64,000 nt of DNA from NCBI GenBank assembly GCA_001643675.2, contig LSRY02000012.1, positions 1,783,501-1,847,500 on the forward strand, in the 5' to 3' direction. The translations under genes were made by a program, and so were the position numbers. Below the pieces are notes generated by a model. That model was not told the origin of the DNA. It saw nothing but the letters and a program-made list of their open reading frames with translations, and did not search any database. The DNA is from Monocercomonoides exilis (Eukaryota; Preaxostyla; Oxymonadida; Polymastigidae). Positions 59,869-64,000 of this stretch are shown here, piece after piece. Position 1 is the first letter of the stretch. Each line of letters begins with the position of its first letter.

Positions 59869-60090
59869 AGAATTGGTTATAAATTTATTATAAATCTATT
59901 TAAATCAAAATAGATAGATTTGTTTTATATTATTTGAGATTAAAATGATCTTTTCAAAGATTATTATAATCTTTAATTATTATTAATAATAATAATTTCT
60001 TTTTCATAAGAAATTTTAATATTAAAATAATATTGAAAATATATGTTTAATATTAAAAAACATTGAGAAAGATAAGTTTTTATATAATAT
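59869..60090 (+). other. Internal transcribed spacer 2
   Basis: Very AT-rich spacer of about 220 nt, ending where the LSU begins (TGAAATATCAAGCAAGATTA); boundaries approximate. Confidence 0.8.
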
Positions 60091-60593
60091 CAATCTGAAA
60101 TATCAAGCAAGATTACCCGCTGAACTGAAGCATCTTAATAAGCGGAGGAAAAGAAACTAACGAGGATTCCTTTAGTACCTGCGAGGGAAGAAGGAAAAGC
60201 CCAAAGTTAAAATCTTATTATGAGTTAGTTGTGAAACTTTTCGGAGTGGAGTGGCTAACAATTGATAGAAAATAATAAGAGTTGTACTTTAAAGATGTAA
60301 TTTCTCTTGGGGGTCAAACTCTGAGAGATTAATGTCAGTGACGGGAATATGATTTAGAGATCAAAATTTCTATTTTTGTTTTTGGAAAGGAATGCCGGAG
60401 AGGGTAATAGCCCCGTTTATATAGTAAAAAGTAGATCTCGATTCCTACTGAAGGAAGGTGTGGCAGGGTCAAACTTGTCATGGCTTTTTTTGGTTTAAAT
60501 GTCACGGTTGGACATTACAATCATAGAGTCGGGTTGTTTGAGATTGCAACCCTAATTGGGTGGTAAGCTTCATCCAAGGCTAAATATTGACAA

Positions 60594-60627
<34 letters not shown>

Positions 60628-61895
60628 ATGAAAAGAACTTTGAAAAGAGAATGAAAGTAGTGCTTGAAACTGCCAAAAGGACAAGCGATATAAAATTTAG
60701 AAAGTGCAGAGATGTTTTTTATTAATATAATTAAATTATTTTCTTATGGACATGAAATACTAGAGGGTTGGTGTATTGTGGCCTGAGTGACTTGTAAGCT
60801 TAACTGTAAAGTCGGGGGATACATATGAATAGTAATTTATAATTGTTATTGATATCTGATATAAACCCGTGCTTATAAGGATATAAAAGAAAGGTGTAAT
60901 AGCCGATCCACTTTGCTCAGGATAGCATCATTTCCCTTCTCTTCATAATTCCTCTCGGGGAGTTATGGATGAATGTTAAACATAAGAATGCGGTCAATGG
61001 TATTCTATAGTTTTGATAATAACCGAAATCCACATAGGAGGAAAGGTGGGAATAGACATTATTGAATATTGTCAGGTTTTTTATTAAACTTGATGATTTC
61101 CTATTCTGTTATAATCCTGAAGCAAGACTTACCTATTGGATTCGATACAGGGATAGAATACTTTGTAATAAGTATCTGAGAATATGGATTGGTTAAAGAT
61201 ATCAGATACGGGATGGAAATATCGAGAATACCAGAGTTTACATATATTAGTTCTGGGATGATATTTTTCAATTTATTCCAAATTTTTTAATTAAATCAGA
61301 TGAGTTGAGGAAGAAAACTTGTTTTCTTTTTCTTCATATTTGGTTTTTAAAAGATTTGTTTCGATTGGTTAAGCTCGCCTTGATTATATTGAATTAAGAA
61401 TAAATGGTAATATTGTCTTATTTATTAGTGAACTAATTGATCTTAAATATGGCGATTCTAATATCGATTTCCTATTCCAAATAAGAAGAATTGACTTTGT
61501 TGATGCGCTTTATATCGCCCCGTCTTGAAACACGGACCAAGGAGTCTATCAGATATGCGAGTATTCGGGTGGATAAAACCCAGGGATGCGTAATGAAAGT
61601 GAAGGGGATTATTTGGAAAGCCCTTAAATGTGAAGGGGTTATTCGCCGAGAGGGTAAATCCTTTTGGTGGAGATCCTGGCAACATTGACCAACCATAAAG
61701 TTTTTGTTAAAAGGTAGTTTGGGATAAAACTCGGCTGCTTTTCTTATGGTTTGAGTTATAGCATATCTGCTAGGACCCGAAAGATGGTGAACTATGCCTG
61801 AATCAGGGTGAAGTCAGAGGAAACTCTGATGGAAGCTCGTAGCGATACTGACGTGCAACTCGTTCGTCAAATTTGGGTATAGGGGCGAAAGACTC

Positions 61896-61934
<39 letters not shown>

Positions 61935-62437
61935 CCCGGATAGCAGGAGCTTATAATGAAAGAATGTTTTGTCAGGTAAAGCGAATGATTAGAGGTCTTG
62001 GAGAAATAATTTCTTCAACCTATTCTCAAACTCTAAATTGGCAAGGTAATCTTTTAGTGTTCTATTGATGAAGCTGGTAAGAAGGCTTGTAGAATGCTAT
62101 TTTAAGGAGTCTGGACGTGCTGATTGTTTTGGTTTGCATTTTAAGAAAACCCTAAACATCCGTAGGACTCCGGTAGTCTTTATAAGGATTTGTTTTCTAC
62201 TACTCGAAAAAGTTGTTTGAAAATTATTTAGAATAAACTTTGATTAACTAATAAAAAGAAAACCCATATTTCATGAGAAAAATAATAAGCTCTTAGTGGG
62301 CCATTTTTGGTAAGCAGAACTGGCGATGCGGGATGAACCGAACGTCATGTTAAAGTGCCTAAATATATGCTCATATAGATACCAGAAAAGGTGTCAATTC
62401 ATTTTGACAGCAGGACGGTGGCCATGGAAGTTGGTAT

Positions 62438-62471
<34 letters not shown>

Positions 62472-64000
62472 TGAATTGGCCCTGAAAATGGATGGCGCTG
62501 GAGCATATGTAATAGCGATGATACTTATACATGACTAAGCTATGATAGGGAAGTTATAGCTTATGTAGGAGGGCGTGTCGATCAAAAAGGAATAAAAGGT
62601 ATTTGGGGTGATAGGGAAATTTATTTTCCTATTGTTCTGGATATTTTTTAATAAGTTTTGAAGTTTGTATGTGAATACAAATGGAACGGTCGATAGTGCT
62701 GATCTTGGTGGTAGTAGCAAATATTCAAATGGGAGGACCTTCCCAAATGGGGTAATACTTTGAAGACTGAAGTGAAGAAAGGTTCCATGTGAATCTCATT
62801 GAGACATGGGTTAGTCGATCCTAAGGTATCGGTTAAATACCGTTTGTTTTCTAAAAATATTCTTAACAAGTCGCAAGATTTTGTTAAGTGTGATATATTT
62901 ATAGAAATCGAAAGGGAAATAGGTTAATATTCCTATACCGAAATAATAAAGAAAAATTTGGTTTCAAGACTTGTAACAGAGTTTTGGAATAACACTAAAA
63001 AATGTGTGGAGAACAAAAGCGGTAACGCAAAGAAGCCTGAACTCATCGGTAAACATCCCGGGAAGAGTTTTCTTTTCTTCTTAACGACTGATGAAGCTAT
63101 ATAATTAATTTATAAGTTATAAGTTACTTGCTATAGCGGTGACCATGAAAACGATTTATTCGGAGAAGTGGTTACCCAGTCGGAAGAGCCCCTCAACTAA
63201 ATAAAAATGCAGTTTAGATTTCGCAAGAGACCTTTAACTGTATTTGAGGTCTTGTATTTCATTATACAGGGATGCAAGTATTATTTGGTCTGGTGCATGT
63301 TTAACGATCCATGAAACTTCAGGGGACTGATATTATTTGTTAAGAATTTGATTTTCACACTCGGTCGTACTAATAACCGCAACAGGTCTTCTAGGTGAGT
63401 AGCCTCTAGTCAATTAGAAAAAAGTAGGTAAGGGAATTCGGCAAAATAGATCCGTAACCTTGGGAAAAGGATTGGCTCTAAGGGTTGAGCCGTTGGGTTC
63501 TGGTAATATAAAAGGGAGAAGATGGGGCAACTTGTTTTCTTTCTTTTTGGTTGGGTTTATTGAATGTAATATGGAAAGAGGATTTTTTGAGTTTTGATTT
63601 TGAATGGGGGTCAAACTTCATTTGAGATTGAGACTTGGAAGGTCAGTTCTGCTGTATGAAAAGATAGATTTTCGACTTTACCAGAAGTGAAGGATTTGTC
63701 AGTTGTGATTGAAGTTTTCGGAACACACAAAAAACGGAATGGCTTGTGACATGGGGATTGGAATGGCTTATAATTGGCTGGTTGGATAAAGGAAGGAGAC
63801 TTGTCTTTTTTCTTTGTCTGATTCGGATTCTTTTATAAGGGTTGCAGTTTTTGTGTTGCTTGATTATAACAGTTGCCGTTTCTTTGATCTGGATATCCTT
63901 TATTTAATCGAAAGATTGTCCCAATATTTATAGCTAGATTACAGCTGGGTGGGAACATTCGGCTGATAATATTATATGCTATGGCTTTTATTTAAAATAA
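60091..64000 (+). rRNA. Large-subunit (28S) rRNA, 5' part
   Basis: Starts at TATCAAGCAAGATTACCCGC followed by TGAACTGAAGCATCTTAATA and AGCGGAGGAAAAGAAACTAA. Further conserved blocks are GACCGATAGCGAACAAGTAC (about 60596), TACTGACGTGCAACTCGTTC (about 61846), GAAAGACTCATCGAACCATC and CATCTAGTAGCTGGTTCCCT (about 61885-61922), and AAGCCTGAACTCATCGGTAA (about 63032). Expansion segments are AT-rich and long, as in the SSU. The gene runs off the right edge; the sarcin-ricin loop has not been reached. Confidence 0.95.

Noticed and set aside
61458-63614. Short ORFs in the LSU region
   Set aside because: They overlap conserved LSU rRNA sequence on one strand or the other.
1-64000. Nematode origin, suggested by TTTCAG acceptors and AT richness
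   Set aside because: The SSU is about 3 kb and the 5.8S and SSU details do not fit; the cathepsin and ARM-like proteins look protist. Not formally excluded without a phylogeny.
1-64000. Genome-wide reassignment of TAA/TAG to Gln
   Set aside because: VPS35L, UBE3A, the Helitron and others have no internal TAA/TAG in thousands of codons, and eL31, GOLT1, rhomboid and the cathepsin end at TAA/TAG exactly where their families end, without a nearby TGA.
1-64000. CRISPR arrays, bacterial operons or ribosome-binding sites
   Set aside because: The sequence is eukaryotic; the only short tandem repeat array is the SSU 5'-end triplication.

Overview
This is a eukaryotic nuclear window. It is AT-rich and gene-dense, and most genes are split by short introns (about 50 to 290 nt) with GT..AG ends and TTTCAG-like acceptors. 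The right-hand 7.5 kb is a ribosomal RNA unit (SSU, ITS1, 5.8S, ITS2 and the start of LSU). The SSU is about 3 kb, far longer than the usual 1.8 kb, with large expansions around V4 and V7. I favour a protist over an animal. From memory only, the ARM-like protein at 52.6-53.9 kb resembles a family abundant in oxymonad flagellates (Preaxostyla), whose SSU genes are also expanded. This placement is an inference. TAA, TAG and TGA all act as stops at the ends of recognisable genes, so the standard code applies in general.

Layout. 1-3.0 kb (-): the 5' part of a CaMKK/SnAK-type protein kinase whose catalytic domain is interrupted by very large Ser/Pro/Gln-rich insertions. 3.5-3.9 kb (-): ribosomal protein eL31. 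4.1-9.1 kb (+): a 14-exon VPS35L, the retriever/Commander endosomal recycling subunit. 9.1-10.9 kb: mostly non-coding, with a diverged 0.5 kb inverted repeat. 10.9-13.2 kb (+): a charged protein of unknown function. 13.8-15.9 kb (-): an F-box protein with a propeller-like body and acidic tail. 16.1-17.0 kb (+): an intronless cathepsin B-like protease. 17.5-19.4 kb (+): an intronless secreted M49-like zinc peptidase of bacterial appearance. 20.1-21.2 kb (-): a small coiled-coil, possibly CCDC28-like protein. 21.6-25.1 kb (+): a UBE3A-type HECT ubiquitin ligase with AZUL finger. 25.9-27.8 kb (+): an Arp1/centractin-like actin-related protein. 28.6-30.4 kb (-): a DHHC palmitoyltransferase. 30.9-32.7 kb (-): an active-site-complete rhomboid protease. 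33.1-38.4 kb (-): a giant Ser-rich low-complexity protein. 38.9-39.6 kb (-): a GOT1/GOLT1-type Golgi membrane protein. 42.0-47.0 kb (-): an apparently intact Helitron RepHel gene with an AT-hook N-terminus. 48.5-50.8 kb (+): a coding-like stretch broken by eight in-frame TAA/TAG codons. 52.6-53.9 kb (+): the ARM-like protein. 56.4 kb to the end: rDNA, preceded by three tandem 78-bp copies of the SSU 5' end.

The genes do not form a pathway. Several act in membrane traffic and its regulation (VPS35L, GOLT1, DHHC, rhomboid, Arp1) and two in ubiquitin signalling (F-box protein, UBE3A). The main oddities are the kinase insertions, the stop-riddled but otherwise preserved gene at 48.5-50.8 kb, the triplicated SSU 5' end, the intact Helitron and the bacterial-looking M49 peptidase. 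Splice models were built by hand. Junctions keep frame except where noted.
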